DNA of 64,000 bases, taken from assembly GCA_963169105.1 (NCBI GenBank), contig OY720640.1, forward strand, positions 117,042,085 through 117,106,084, read 5' to 3'. Origin of the DNA: Ceriagrion tenellum (lineage: Eukaryota > Arthropoda > Insecta > Odonata > Coenagrionidae). This document shows positions 22,025 through 32,835 of this stretch, one piece after another. The position numbers and the translations under genes were made by a program. Each line of letters begins with the position of its first letter. The first letter of the stretch is position 1. A model generated the notes under the pieces. That model saw nothing but the letters and a program-made list of their open reading frames with translations. It was not told the origin of the DNA and did not search any database.

Positions 22025-23291
22025 TCAGCGCTTTATGCGATGTCTCCTCCCCTTAGACCTAGCCCGGCGGACCTCCGACTCAGAGACATATTCATCCTCT
22101 TCCATCGACTCTGGTTGGCTCTGCCGGGCCGGACCAGATGGCCCGGGGGATTGAGATTTCCCACGCCTGATTTGCGTGGCCGGGGTGGAGTTGTTCGGGT
22201 TCTTAACGGGAGAACCCGAACTGGTGGCGTTCGTCTTTGCCGGATTTTGGGCCTTAGCCGGCTCGGCCGATTTCTTCGTCGTGGCTTTCTGGGGCATACT
22301 CTTCGGTACATTAGATTCTTTGACGCTGTTCGTGGATTTGATTTCTTCGGTCTGTGTGGAGATGGTACACATTTTCTTGGGGGTTGCTGCTACACCTGCC
22401 CAAGATCGGGAAAACGTAGGGGCCATGAGACTCCGATACTTCTGCCGCGCCTCTCCATACGGGATTTTATCTAGGGTCTTAATTTCCATAATTTTCCTTT
22501 CGTCCTTCATCACAGGGCAATCACGAGAGTACGCTGGATGCGAACCCTCGCAGTTTACGCAGAAAGGATCGGAGGAACATACGTCACACTCATGCTTGTC
22601 CTTGCCACAGCGCGGGCAGGTGGTCTTACCCTCACATCGCGGTGCGATGTGGCCGAACTTTTGGCATTGGAAGCAACGCATGGGGTTTGGTATGAATGGC
22701 CGCACTGGTACCGAATTGTAGCCTACATGCACTTTCTCGGGGAGCTTATCGAGAGCGAACGTGAGGATCACAGATGTAGTATTAATCGTCTCACCGTTCC
22801 TCCTAGTCGTAAGTCGACGACAGTCTGTCACACCTTGTGGGGCCATTTCTCTCTTAATTTCGTCTACTTCAACGTAGAGGAGATCATAATGGCTTATAAC
22901 TCCCCGAGAAGTGTTTAGGGTGCGGTGGATATCTACCGTGACCGGGATATCGTGGAGTTTCTTCACTTTGAGCAGTTTTTCTGCTTGGTCTACATTTGCC
23001 GTCTCAATCAATAGTGTCCCATCTCTAAGCTTTTTGACTGAGTGAGGTTCTCCAGGGATGACCGCAGACAAGGACCGTTTAATGAAGAAGGGAGACCTTT
23101 TTAAGTGTCTCGCCATCTTTCGCACATTTGAGAACCAAATAGCGCATGCTCTTCTTGAAAATACTATCTCCCCCGCCCGTATCCGGGCGGGATCTTTTAT
23201 TTGGAGGGAGTGAGATTGTCTCCATGAAAATTAGGATTTCGTCCCCTGGGCTCCCCACCCACCACGGAGCCACACATTCGGGACGCCACAC
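22025..23291 (-). pseudogene. I-A1 ORF1: gag-like protein with CCHC knuckles (frameshifted)
   Basis: The product binds element RNA. Three cysteine-rich knuckles are visible (CFQCQKFGHIAPRC, CPRCGKDKHECDVC, CVNCEGSHPAYSRDC) after an RRM-like region, with a basic Pro/Ser-rich tail. Compared with the sister copy at 61083-62351, two nucleotides are missing at about 23093 (GGAGACC against GGAGACACC), so the first about 70 codons (from 23291) are out of frame with the rest (from 23125). Confidence 0.85.
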
Positions 23292-23830
23292 CGCAAACCG
23301 GTGTGGTCGCCAGGGCTACCCAAGGGATATAGCACTATTGTTTAGGGGGTCTGCTTCGGGTGGGGCCTCCAGTGCATGGGCCCTCCAAACCCGTACACCT
23401 TTGGCCGCCCTACACAGACCCCCGTCACTCCAGCACTCGCCATCGAAACGTGTCGATAAGCCGATTGATCAAGACTGGCTAGATCTTGACCGCCCGTTTA
23501 CAGGGAATCCAGGGCCGAAGTGGGGTATTGAACTCCGGCCCATACCTGGCTTCCGACACCCGGCTGGGTTCCAGAGAACTCACCCACCAGGATCCCCTTC
23601 TCCCCCTTACGGGTCTCCGCACACGGCAAACATGCGGGTGGATCGCAGGCCAGCTGGTATGGCCGCACACAGACAGTGGACCCACAAAACTGTCCGGACG
23701 CATCCCTTTGCTACCTGGGGGTTTGTTTTCGGGGTTTCACCTCCCCGCCCTTTTAGTCGCCTCTTACGACAAGCAGGGATACTGCGGGAGTATTCTCCAT
23801 CCCCCTACCCGCAGGGGTGATCAACAAGTC

Positions 23831-24291
23831 AATCAGCATTGGCCAAAGTTATCACTAATCGATTCATTGGAAAGAACGTGGATGCTCAAGGTAGCTCAAT
23901 CCATTCATATCTTGATGAGGCCACAGTAGAGCATCTGGCTTCTTCGTTCATAGGAAAGATGTGGGGTATCTTCTCTGATTTTGGACACTTTATGTCAGGA
24001 ATAATTGGGATTTTCCTTATAATCAAAATTGTGAAAATGATATTAGATTCGATTATGAATGGATATGCCTTGTATAAGGTGTATGGATTTAGTATTGCAC
24101 TGGCAGGTTGTATCTGGGACAATATCGCCCATCTGCTGATAGGTATGAAAGATAGATCAACTCCTGAGACCGTAAGTTCAGCACCTCCTGAGGAAGAAGT
24201 AAAATTGACCGTCTCAGAGCAAGCTGTCAAGCCTGTATATCCTCCCATTCCTACTCCGCAGCGCTTCATTAAAGCTGAAACTCTTCCTTGA
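23831..24291 (+). pseudogene. Endogenous chuvirus-like glycoprotein, 3' part with membrane anchor
   Basis: Reading resumes in phase after the LINE target duplication and runs to TGA at 24289. It encodes the membrane-proximal part, a long hydrophobic stretch (about 23990-24150) consistent with a transmembrane anchor, and a roughly 45-residue Pro/Glu-rich cytoplasmic tail. The anchor and tail positions fit a class III viral glycoprotein C-terminus. Confidence 0.7.
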
Positions 24292-24398
24292 TCAATCTCC
24301 TTCATTTTAGAACTGAGTAGCTAGAGATAATGGAAGCTCATTTATTATTAACATACCTCCAATCCAGTTAAACACCACACATATACTATATAGCTAAC

Positions 24399-24418
24399 AT
24401 CTTGTATTAAAAAACAGG
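24399..24418 (+). promoter_or_regulatory. Viral gene-junction signal between glycoprotein and nucleoprotein genes
   Basis: CTTGTATTAAAAAACAGG lies 110 nt after the glycoprotein stop and 73 nt before the next start codon. It matches the signal at 8931-8950 except for the length of the A run and one nearby base. Confidence 0.68.
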
Positions 24419-24490
24419 TTGTATAGTTTTTTCTGGTTTGTTGAAAGAGAGTGAAGAGATTCTTTTATTCGCACTGGTGGAACCCACCTC

Positions 24491-25245
24491 ATGTCCACGA
24501 GAAACAAAAGAGGTAAGGGCACCTGGCCGGGCTGTTTATAACCCAGCAAACTGATTACAATTGTTGCATGACAGGGCAATGATTCCATTATCTTTTCACT
24601 TTCAGGGAGAGAGAGGGACGGTTCAACCGATAGGCGACTGAGGTCTAGAGGCAACCTTCCTGAAGAAGAAGAGAGTGAGTGGGAAGATCAAGAAATGGCA
24701 GAAACTAGTAATGCCGCTGCTGCTCTGCTCCAAGCTGGTACCGTTGATGGTGGAGATGTGCTAATGGAGGAAACAGGCGGTCAAAACCCTGCGGCATCGG
24801 TTCCTCCTGTACCAGCAACAGCTCCACCTCCACCTGCTCTACCGATCAACACCACTCCCCGTAGGACTCTGATAGGAGATGCTGGCACTGGATACTGGAC
24901 GGCTACTGCTCATCATCATGCCACTTATGAAGGATTTTTTGTTCCTAACATTTTTACTAAAAAGTTCTTCACGGTTAATCTCCCTACTAATTCGTTGCCT
25001 AAAGAGATCAAAACACCAGGGGAATTCAAGACTGTCTATGTGCTTAATCTAGCATACTGTTTGTATCTGTCGGGGACAGTCACTATTGAGCAGATAAATA
25101 TCAGGGCTGTAGGAGAACTTACTGCCTTGAACTTAAACAACGACTTACTGGCAACACCTGAGGAAGGAGCCAACTTTTGCATCCAAGCAATGAATCGCCT
25201 ATTGCGAAGCCCTGTTCAAAGCCTTCGTAAATGGTTTGTTGTCAA
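24491..25245 (+). pseudogene. Endogenous chuvirus-like nucleoprotein, N-terminal part
   Basis: Exon 1 (24491-24512, 7 codons) is followed by a 93 nt GT-AG intron (24513-24605, donor GTAAGG, acceptor TTTCACTTTCAG) and joins in phase to a frame that runs without stops through the ATG at 24695 to about 25245. The first about 80 residues are charged and Pro/Ala-rich; the rest looks like a folded core. Position directly after the glycoprotein gene, the shared junction signal and remembered similarity to chuvirus N support nucleoprotein. Translation from 24695 without the intron is the alternative. The gene is cut near 25245 and continues at about 39226. Confidence 0.6.
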
Positions 25246-28200
25246 TGTCGGACGGACGTGTTCGACGAAATTGGCGGCAAAAATCTTTAGGACGACATAT
25301 CTGGGCCGTGTGTGCCGGCACGGTCTAGATTTTTCTTGTGCAAGCTGATACTTATCTTTAGTGCTACAGGCCGCGAACACTAGTGCGCAGGACGCCAGGG
25401 TCGCCTGTGAGTGGCGCCTAAAATTTCCAACTTTCTAATTTTTTTGTGTCGAAACTACTTGACCGAGGAAGGTTATACTTTGAGTTTTGTTAGTCACATA
25501 GCATAACTGATTTTTTTGGTGTTTGTGGAGCGCCGGGTTTCGCGGGCACGTGGCCGCAATTCGTATTTTTTGTTTATTTTTCGCGCCAAAACTATCCGTC
25601 GCAGGTGGCTGGTAATTGGTGACTGTTTTTGTGTTATAAATTCCTACCTCTCCTGCGAGTATGGTGCGCGTGGCTGCACATGTTTGTCGGGCACGTGGTT
25701 GGTGATCACCCCATCCCCCGCCACGGCTTAATCTCATCACCCTCTCCCCCAGCGCTGGCCACGCCGTGAAGCCGGTCGAGCCGTAGGACGCTGCGGATTT
25801 GCGGCCGCTTCGACCGGGTGTTTCTGTGCTTCCTCCCTCGTATTAACGGCCAACATGGAGCCCACAGATCCCAGCCGTACTTTCCCACGCTCACAGCGGG
25901 TTCAGCGCTGGATCGTTCGCGGCCGTCGGCTCATGTCGACCGGTGGGGCATCACCACGTCCTTCGCCCGCCAACTCTCCGTCTCTAGTGCCCGGTGGACG
26001 TGAAATCGTTGGACAACATCATTGGTCAATCGTTTCGCCGGTTGCTGGAATTAGAGTGGTCGGTGGGAACGTGGGACCCTGTTGCCCTTGCCACTCCAGT
26101 GACGTCGCGACGGGTGACGTCATCGCCGCGACCAGTTCGCCCCTCCCCCATTCCCGTCCCTCCGCTCTCTTCCCGTGGGCCCCGCCAGTGAAAGTGAAGT
26201 GCGAGTGGAAACCTGCCCGGAATCGGTGACAGAGGCCGGTTCGACATCGCCTCTCGACATCGATGTCGATTCGTCGGTGGACGACAGTGTTGCCCCGACC
26301 TCCACTTCCCCCACTCTGCATGGAACGCTCCGAGAGTGACCATGCGGCGGATTACCCGGAGGTGGTTTTCGTGAGGTGTGGGTCTCCCACCCCCACCCCT
26401 GTTCCACGACATCGTCGGTAACACCTCCGCGTGTTACGCCACGTGCGTCTGTCTCCTCCCGCCCCCCTTCCCCCAGTGGACGATGCGCTGTTGCCCCGAG
26501 AAGTGTAGCCGGACGGCGTGGTGTCGCCGCGACCCAGTAGGGGGAATTGAGACAGTGACATGTGGTCTTCCGCCTCTGAGGACGGTGCGCAGCCGCCCCG
26601 GGGCGAAGAATCAGACGGCCTAGTGTCGCAAATTTGTCGTGTGAGTGCTACCCCGGAGGACGATGTGCAGTCGCCCCGGGGCGAGTCGAGAGACTGCCAT
26701 GAGTCGCCTCGGCTCATGGATGAGTGTTCCCAGCACCGCTATGCGGTATCCGACCGGCGTCTTGCTCAGTCTGTCGGCACACACTGAAGTGAACGTCCGG
26801 TCAGTTACGACGCATACGGATACGGAATTGGTCGTGGCATCGTCTGCCTCCAATGGTGCGTGGTGTTTGGCGGGCAATTTCTAAGCCTACCCGCCCCCCT
26901 GCACCCGTGCGACATGGCCCCCTTCGCCCGGGGCATCCCTCCTTGGGGGCCGCAAGGCAGGACCTGGGGACCGGTCTATGGAGGGACGGAGGTCCCCGGG
27001 TGGATCCAGGCGGCACTATTTCCCCCGTTGTACCCCTCCACTCATCCAGTGCATCCATTTCACCTCCCGCCGTACCATGTATGTCCCTTCAGTGGCCCCA
27101 GGGACATTTGTTACCGGCCCCCCATGCCCCAATGCTACGCCCAGTACTAGGACATGTGGAGGAGAATGGAGAGGGTGTGCAGCCGCTGGCCTGGCTGATA
27201 GAGCTGGGCTTTGCGGGCGACGCGGAAAGTTTTTTTGACGTCGTCCGGGAAGTTATGAACGCCGCAGCGGCCATTAGTAACCCTCCCCCGGTGAATAGAG
27301 GGGGCGTCCCCCACGCCCTCCGCCCCTTGTCTCCCGCGATACAGGCCATTTACCGCAGGACAAGGGGAAAGCCTTCCGCCAAATTACCGCGATCGACGGA
27401 AGGCTGTGTAATGTCCCTCTGAACACCAACACAGCCCACTTCACCCGCCTAGCCCCCCTAACGATCCGGGGCAGCCATGGCATTCACTCATCCCGGCATT
27501 CCCAGAAGTACAACGTGGGAGCGGCCAGCGGCAGATCATTGCAGTCATCACTCCAGACGAAGTTGTCTCCCTGCTGAAGAGGAGTCGCATATCTGCGCAG
27601 GGACCAGACAACGTGCGGCACTCCTCATACCGGAAGATAGATCCTCGTGGCAAGGTGCTCGCGGGGATTTTCAACCGGTGTTTGGAGTTTGGAAGGGCGC
27701 CACCGCAGTGGAAGGAGTCGCGGGTCACCCTGCTGCATAAGGGGTGGAACGAACACGACATGGGCAATTGGAGACCGATCTCACTGGCAAACACCATCGC
27801 CAAAGTGTTCATGGGAGTGCTGGCGGATCGCATGCTTCCGTGGGCTCTTCGTGGCGGGCGCCTATCTTTCCCCGCCCAGAAAGGCTTGGTCCCCGCCGCG
27901 GAGGGTTGCATGGAGCATAACTTCACCATCCAGTCGGCCATCGACCACGCGAGGCCACGATTTGGCCGACGCGGTGCCGTCGGTACCCCATGAACACATC
28001 ATTCGGGTCCTAAAGGAGATCGGCCTCCCGGTGAAGATCACCACGGCTCCACCATGAGTCTGCCGCAGGTGGAGTCACGGATTCTATCGCCGTGACGAGT
28101 GGAGTGCGACAGGAAGACCCACTGTCACCGCTGTTTGTTCAATTTAGAGCTAGAGCCAGTACTGCGAGCGATCTTGGAAGACCGCGCTCTGGAGGGCTTC

Positions 28201-30900
28201 ATGGGGACGACGTCTGTGAAGGTCGTCGCGTATGCGGATGACCTCGTCCTCGTGGGAAAGAAGGCGCAGTCGCTCGCAGGGCTCCTGGACGTCGCGGGAA
28301 GGGCCGCCGAGCGCTGTGGACTACGCTTCAATCCCGCAAAGATTGCATCGCTTCAACTGGACTGGCGATGCACACTCCCACAGCGCTCCAGGGGTGTGCA
28401 GGCCACCCCTCTCACCATCTGCGGCTCAGCCATCAGGTCGCTCGGCGAAGGTGAATCATACACCTACTTGGGGGCGCCGATCGGCTCTAAAGTGGACGCG
28501 ACGCCAGCCGCGGCGCTAAACTCGATCGTCGAGGATCACCGTGAGTCGACGAGTCCGACCTTGCGCCGTGGCAGAAAATAGACGCGGTGCACGTCTTCCT
28601 GACACCGCGTCTTATGTTCCCCCTAAGAATCATCCCAGTTCCCAAGAAGACCATCACCGATGCAGTGGGCGGTGAAGAAGTGGATGTGCCTCCCCAACAG
28701 CGGCGCGGTGATCTCCCTCCCTAGAAGCCGGGGAGGGGGTGGGTACGTCCCGCTGCCGGTCCGCAAGGATGTCCTCACGGTGGTACACGCTTTCCGGATG
28801 CTCACCTGTCCGGACGTGTGCGTCAAAGATGTGGCGTGGCACACCTTGCGGGAAATCGTTTCACGACGAACGGGGAGGCGGGAGAGAACGGCGGTGCTGA
28901 GCAGGGTCGCTTTGCGACTTTCTGAACGGCGCCGTCGACGACATCGTGTGGATGATCGTGGCGTCATCCCTGTGGACGAGGGTGCGGACGGCGACAAGGC
29001 AGTTGCGGGGCTTCGTGGAAATCAAGTGGATGTGGAGCCCCGCCGATCGTGCCGGCGCTGTCCAGGAGGCACCTGCACAGGATCATCATGGCGGCGGTAG
29101 GGGAGGGCTTCAGGAGAAGTCTAGTCGCGAAGCCGGATCAAGGAAAGGTAAAAGACATAAGTTCCAGGCATCCGGACTCTAATCATTGAGTGCCTGGAGG
29201 AAGAGGAATCCGGTTTTGCGACTGGCGCTTCATTCACCGCGCACGCCTGAATGTCCTTCCCTTGAATGCGGCAAGAGGAGGAGCGGCCAGAGGAGACACG
29301 AGGTGCCGGGTCTGTGGAGCAGTAGAAGAGACCCTGCCGCATGTGATAAAACATTGCCTGCCGCATGCGGACGGGTGGACCCGGCGCCACGACGAGATCG
29401 TCCGTCTCCTCGTCGACTAGCTGCCCCAAGGACGGAGGTGCGGCTGAACTAGCGTGTTCCAGGGGACGAGTCCCTACTGCGGCCGGACATCGTCATCTTG
29501 GAGGTTCCGAGGGATGTTGTCCACGTGACCGTCGTGACTGTGCCCTTCGAGAACCGCCCGGAGTCTATGGCCGCAGCGAGGGCTCGCAAGATTCACAAGT
29601 ACGCGGCCCTGGTCTTGCAGATGCGGGTGCGGTGCGCCTACAAGCTCACCATTTATCTGGATGCTCTGGTTGTGGGCGCACTAGGAAGCTGGATGTGGGA
29701 GAATGATTCTCTTCTCTCATGACTCCAAGTTCCAAAGTCCCGCGTTCGTCGTGCCCGACGGAAGATGGTGACTGCGGCCGTCAAGTGGTCGCGCGACATC
29801 TATGTCGGGCACATGACTGGAGTGCGTCAGTATGCCGCACGAAACGAGCCTTTCATCCGAGGAGCAGCCTTGTTGCCGCCGCCGCCACCGATGTACACCA
29901 CCGCCGGAGGGACGAGTGTCATCGGCAGTATGTGGAGGAAACGCCGCGGGACGCGCGGTCGATGGAGGCGTCACTTCGGACGACGGGGCGCCGATCGTGG
30001 GTAGTAGAGAGAGGTCCCTGCCACAGCCGTGGGATGCCTCCATTCGTCCCCGTCCTCCCTCGCCCTCCCTTTGGCCCTGTTCCTGTGTCATTTGTTCCTG
30101 AGTGCGCTGAGGGAGCACATGAACGCTGTGTACATAAATGCTGTGTGTGTGTTGTGTAATTGTTCGGGTGAGGAAAGTGCGAGAGCGCATGTAACAAACC
30201 TTAGTGAAGGGTAGTGAGTGTATATGTGTGTGCTATTGGCGGGTTTGTTATGTAACTGTGCGCTCCAGCGGCCTGAGAAGTGAAGGTGGGAGAAGTGTGC
30301 AATATTGGCGATTAAAGTTCGTCATTAGTCACCACCCTCCCACCCCCGCCCTCCTAGCCACCCTCGTGGTCATCCCGGTTCCGAGAGGTCCCGCACGGCG
30401 AGCGATCTGCATTCTTTTTCAGGAACTCGTTGCTCTCCGTGCTACTGGATCGGAGAGAAAAGGGAAAGAACCCGGAGGACATTGGCGAGGGAAACGGCGG
30501 CAGGCAGTTTTAAATTCCTGTAAAATAAAAATAAAAAAAAACGTGCAAATAAACGTACAAAAATCATTTCCTCACCCAAAAAGATGTATTATATCTGCGT
30601 GTGTGTGTAAATAAACTGAATAAAAATAAACTACTTGTGGACTGTCCCCGCAACTAGTGCATATGGTGGGGAAAAAAGACTAAAGACTCTGCCAGGCTAG
30701 TATATAAAGCCGGCACCCATAATAAAGGGCCCCTATATGAGAGGCCCCGTATAAATGTAGATATCTTTAGTTAGGGCAATGCGGCCCACACTTTGTGGGT
30801 CGTCTTATGTATCACAGCCCCCTCAAAGTCGAGGGGGACGTAAAACATTCGTTTTTAAAAAAAACTTTGTAATGGCTTTATTTTATTAATAAATACAATA
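25246..30900 (+). mobile_element. E1: degenerate RLE-type non-LTR element (third U2-targeting subfamily)
   Basis: GC-rich element whose 3' end abuts U2 sequence (TATCTGTTCTTATCAGC at 30901), the same junction used by U-A. The left edge is uncertain; about 0.6 kb of unassigned sequence precedes the first coding traces. The 3' UTR (about 30010-30900) has hairpins such as CCCCCTCAAAGTCGAGGGGG (30821-30840) and GGCCCACACTTTGTGGGTC, recalling but not matching the U-A fold. Coding sequence is heavily broken. Confidence 0.65.
27140..29830 (+). pseudogene. E1 RT and restriction-like endonuclease remnant
   Basis: Pieces in three frames can be assigned: RT start (LKRSRISAQGPDN, NWRPISLANTIAKVFMGVLADR, KGLVPAAEGCMEHNF; 27540-27960), motif C YADDLVLVGKKAQS (28225), FNPAKIASLQLD, and the C-terminal block FCDWRFIHRARLNVLPLNAA with CRVCGAVEETLPHVIKHC (29215-29360), RPDIVILEV and VTVPFENR (29480-29560). 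Many frameshifts and stops separate them. It is related to but clearly distinct from U-A and U-B. Confidence 0.75.
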
Positions 30901-30922
30901 TATCTGTTCTTATCAGCTTAAT
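30901..30922 (+). ncRNA. U2 snRNA fragment between E1 and U-B1
   Basis: TATCTGTTCTTATCAGCTTA plus AT, matching U2 from just after the branch-site region. E1 ends on its left (U-A type junction) and U-B1 begins on its right after CTTAAT. Confidence 0.85.
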
Positions 30923-32195
30923 AACCACTGTTTCTATTCCAGAAAATGCCTCCACGTCTAAGAAAAAAAGACCACAGACACCGGGGAACCACCACCTCCT
31001 CAGCGGCCGCCATCGGAACCGGGACCGTCCCCCGAGGAAATGCCTAGGAGTCCACGTGAGGAGGACCCCGGAAGCGACACCCCACGGACGAGACGACGCC
31101 ATCGGCGGGGAAAGACATCGCCTCCTGCCACCCCTAGCCCACGCCGGAAGGAGAAGGTGGCACCACCACCTGGACACGACACCCACCCCGGCCAAGACGA
31201 CAACCCCGGAGATGACATCGCCGATGGACCATCGGCCACCCGGACTGACGACCGCCTCGTGGTTTACTTCCCCGTCGCCGACGCCCTTGCCTGCACGGAG
31301 GGATGCGGCCTCACATTCAGGGCGAAAGAGTGGACGGTCATGAGAAGGAGTCTCCTGCGACACGTCTCCGAGAGCCAGGGCCTCGGAGGACTGAAGGCGG
31401 TTAACATCCACAGACTGTAAGCGGGAGACCGGGAGGAAGCCGTCCACTCAACCATGCCTGAGGGGAGTACTGCGGAAGGAAGCCAACGAAAACTACCGAT
31501 TCAAGGGCAGGCACTGCGGGTGGGCTTGCACCACCAGGCGGGGACTGTCAAACCACGAGGCGGCAACACCGGCGTCCAGCCCAAGAAGTGGAGGTCCTTC
31601 CGGCGATCCAGGAGGCCCAGGAGGAGCTGGTCGCCGAGGCCGCCGCGGAGGACGACCTGGAGGACGAGGGAGGGAGGGGGCTCACACACCCATGGCAGAC
31701 CACCACCCAGTGGAGGGAGAAGACGCACCATCGCCGCCGGAGAACGTGCACACCACTCCAGAGGGCACACCACAGCCTCCCGAACCCGCGGCCAACGAGG
31801 AGAAGATCTGGCTCGACAGACTGACGAGCAAATTCGACCGGCCGTGGGAGGAGTTCGAGGCTGTGGTCGAAGAATTCGTCTCCTCGATCAAACAGCGGCG
31901 AAAAACGGTATGTAGACCCCCTCATCTCTACTCGTTCCAGGAACCTCCCGGCGGCTCATCACCGGACTCGACCACACCCCCGACGGCCACAGGAGTATGA
32001 CCCCCAGGCGGCAGCAGGGATCCAGAAGATGTTCCGCAGCCACCCGAGGAAAGCAGTGCAAGAGGTCCTGGAGCAGAAGTCTCCTTACTGCGACATCCCA
32101 AAGGAGGATATGGAGGACCACTACCGCCGAGTCCACGAGGATGTCGCAGTAGCCAACACCCAGGAGACAGGCGACGACGGCAACAACAATTATAT
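30923..32195 (+). mobile_element. U-B1: 5' part of a second U2-targeting subfamily
   Basis: Starts directly after U2 CTTAAT, as does U-B2 at 48780. It holds the short 5' UTR and the N-terminal coding region, and stops abruptly at about 32195 (GACGACGGCAACAAC) where the other U-B copies continue. A loss of the 3' part is unusual for target-primed copies, which lose 5' ends, so a rearrangement with the inverted U2 unit next to it is likely. Confidence 0.75.
30946..32190 (+). pseudogene. U-B1 N-terminal protein part (broken)
   Basis: Contains a first finger region (CTEGCGLTFRAKEWTVMRRSL), remnants of a second, the acidic/Pro-rich linker, the conserved WLDRLTSKFDRPWEEFEAVVEEF block and the SPYCDIPKEDMEDHYRRVHED block that precedes the RT. 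Frames change at least three times, and TAA at 31418 interrupts. U-B2 gives the undamaged order. The RT itself is missing. Confidence 0.75.
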
Positions 32196-32267
32196 GATTC
32201 ATAGCGGTCGTAATTCGACACAACTCAAAGCGATTCAAAGCGTCTAATGGCTAGAAACCTTACTGCT

Positions 32268-32336
32268 ATACTGTTTATTGCACATAAAAATTATTACATG
32301 TCAATGTTCTTTATAACTAATTTTTACAATACTGCC
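32268..32336 (-). mobile_element. Very short U-A-like 3' tail in an inverted U2 gene
   Basis: On the minus strand the sequence contains ACATGTAA, TTATGTGCAATAAACA, matching the terminal bases of U-A1 and U-A3. It directly follows an inverted U2 5' end (32337-32356). This is what an extremely 5'-truncated insertion into U2 would leave. Confidence 0.55.
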
Positions 32337-32356
32337 ATCTTAGCCATAAGGCTGAG
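32337..32356 (-). ncRNA. Inverted U2 snRNA 5' stem-loop fragment
   Basis: ATCTTAGCCATAAGGCTGAG on the plus strand is the reverse complement of U2 stem-loop I with one change (T for C in the loop-closing part). Confidence 0.75.
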
Positions 32357-32797
32357 ATCCCCGGTTTTCGAGACGGCGCGTATAACACGAGATCGTCCAG
32401 TGGTGTGTTATTTCACTCGAGATCTCGGGACGGTGTCAGATTAGACGGAGTCGCTCGCGCAAAGGTTTGAGATCTCGGGACGGTGTCAGGTTTCACGGAG
32501 TCGCTCGCGCGGCGGTTTCGATTTCATGATATCATTTTTCGTTCCTTTTCCGAGGCCCTTATCGCCTCCGGGAGTTTTCTCGTGGTGTCAGCTTTCGGCA
32601 TTTGGAATCCTCACACCTCCGAGGGTTCATTCTCCATGTCATGTGCGTCTTGGGAATTTATGTATCTGTCTTTGCTCTCTAACGGAAGTCTCCATTCCCT
32701 CTCGTGTATCACGTCGCGCTTGCTCCATATGATTTTGGCCGTGCCTTAAGGATTACGACGGTTTCCGGGGAGGATGAAAAATGAAAGACAGACATTA
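32357..32797 (-). other. Likely U2 intergenic spacer with a duplicated 43 bp block
   Basis: Lies between the inverted U2 3' portion (32836-32984) and the next inverted U2 5' end (32337-32356), so on the minus strand it is where the spacer and upstream promoter of a tandem U2 gene would be. The block GAGATCTCGGGACGGTGTCAG ... CGGAGTCGCTCGCGC occurs twice, at 32419-32460 and 32469-32510. No coding region is seen. Confidence 0.5.
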
Positions 32798-32815
32798 ATA
32801 TGTTCTTATCAGCTT
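32798..32815 (+). ncRNA. U2 snRNA scrap in plus orientation
   Basis: TGTTCTTATCAGCTT matches U2 and faces the minus-strand U2 portion that starts 21 nt further on, so the two form an inverted pair. Confidence 0.65.
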
Positions 32816-32835
32816 TATGTGGAACCTTATAAGAT

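Larger units (their letters stand above)
18050..23819 (-). mobile_element. I-A1: full-length I-clade-like LINE
   Basis: A 5.77 kb non-LTR retrotransposon on the minus strand with target duplication ATCAACAAGTC (18039-18049, 23820-23830). Its 5' end starts CCCCTGCGGGTAGGGG, within 2 nt of the start of the sister copy ending at 62877, so it is full length. It has a roughly 0.53 kb 5' UTR, ORF1 with zinc knuckles, ORF2 with endonuclease, RT and RNase H, and a 3' end in TAC repeats instead of poly(A). RNase H plus the FVDD reverse transcriptase motif suggests the I group (I/Nimb-like); clade assignment is from memory. Confidence 0.88.

Noticed and set aside
8986..24291. Glycoprotein as the env gene of an LTR retroelement
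   Set aside because: No LTR, primer-binding site, gag or pol of LTR type is present, and the next gene and junction signals fit a negative-strand RNA virus better.
25855..27100. Several overlapping open frames at the start of E1
   Set aside because: High GC content keeps many frames open; none shows a clear finger or RT motif, so no separate gene is claimed.
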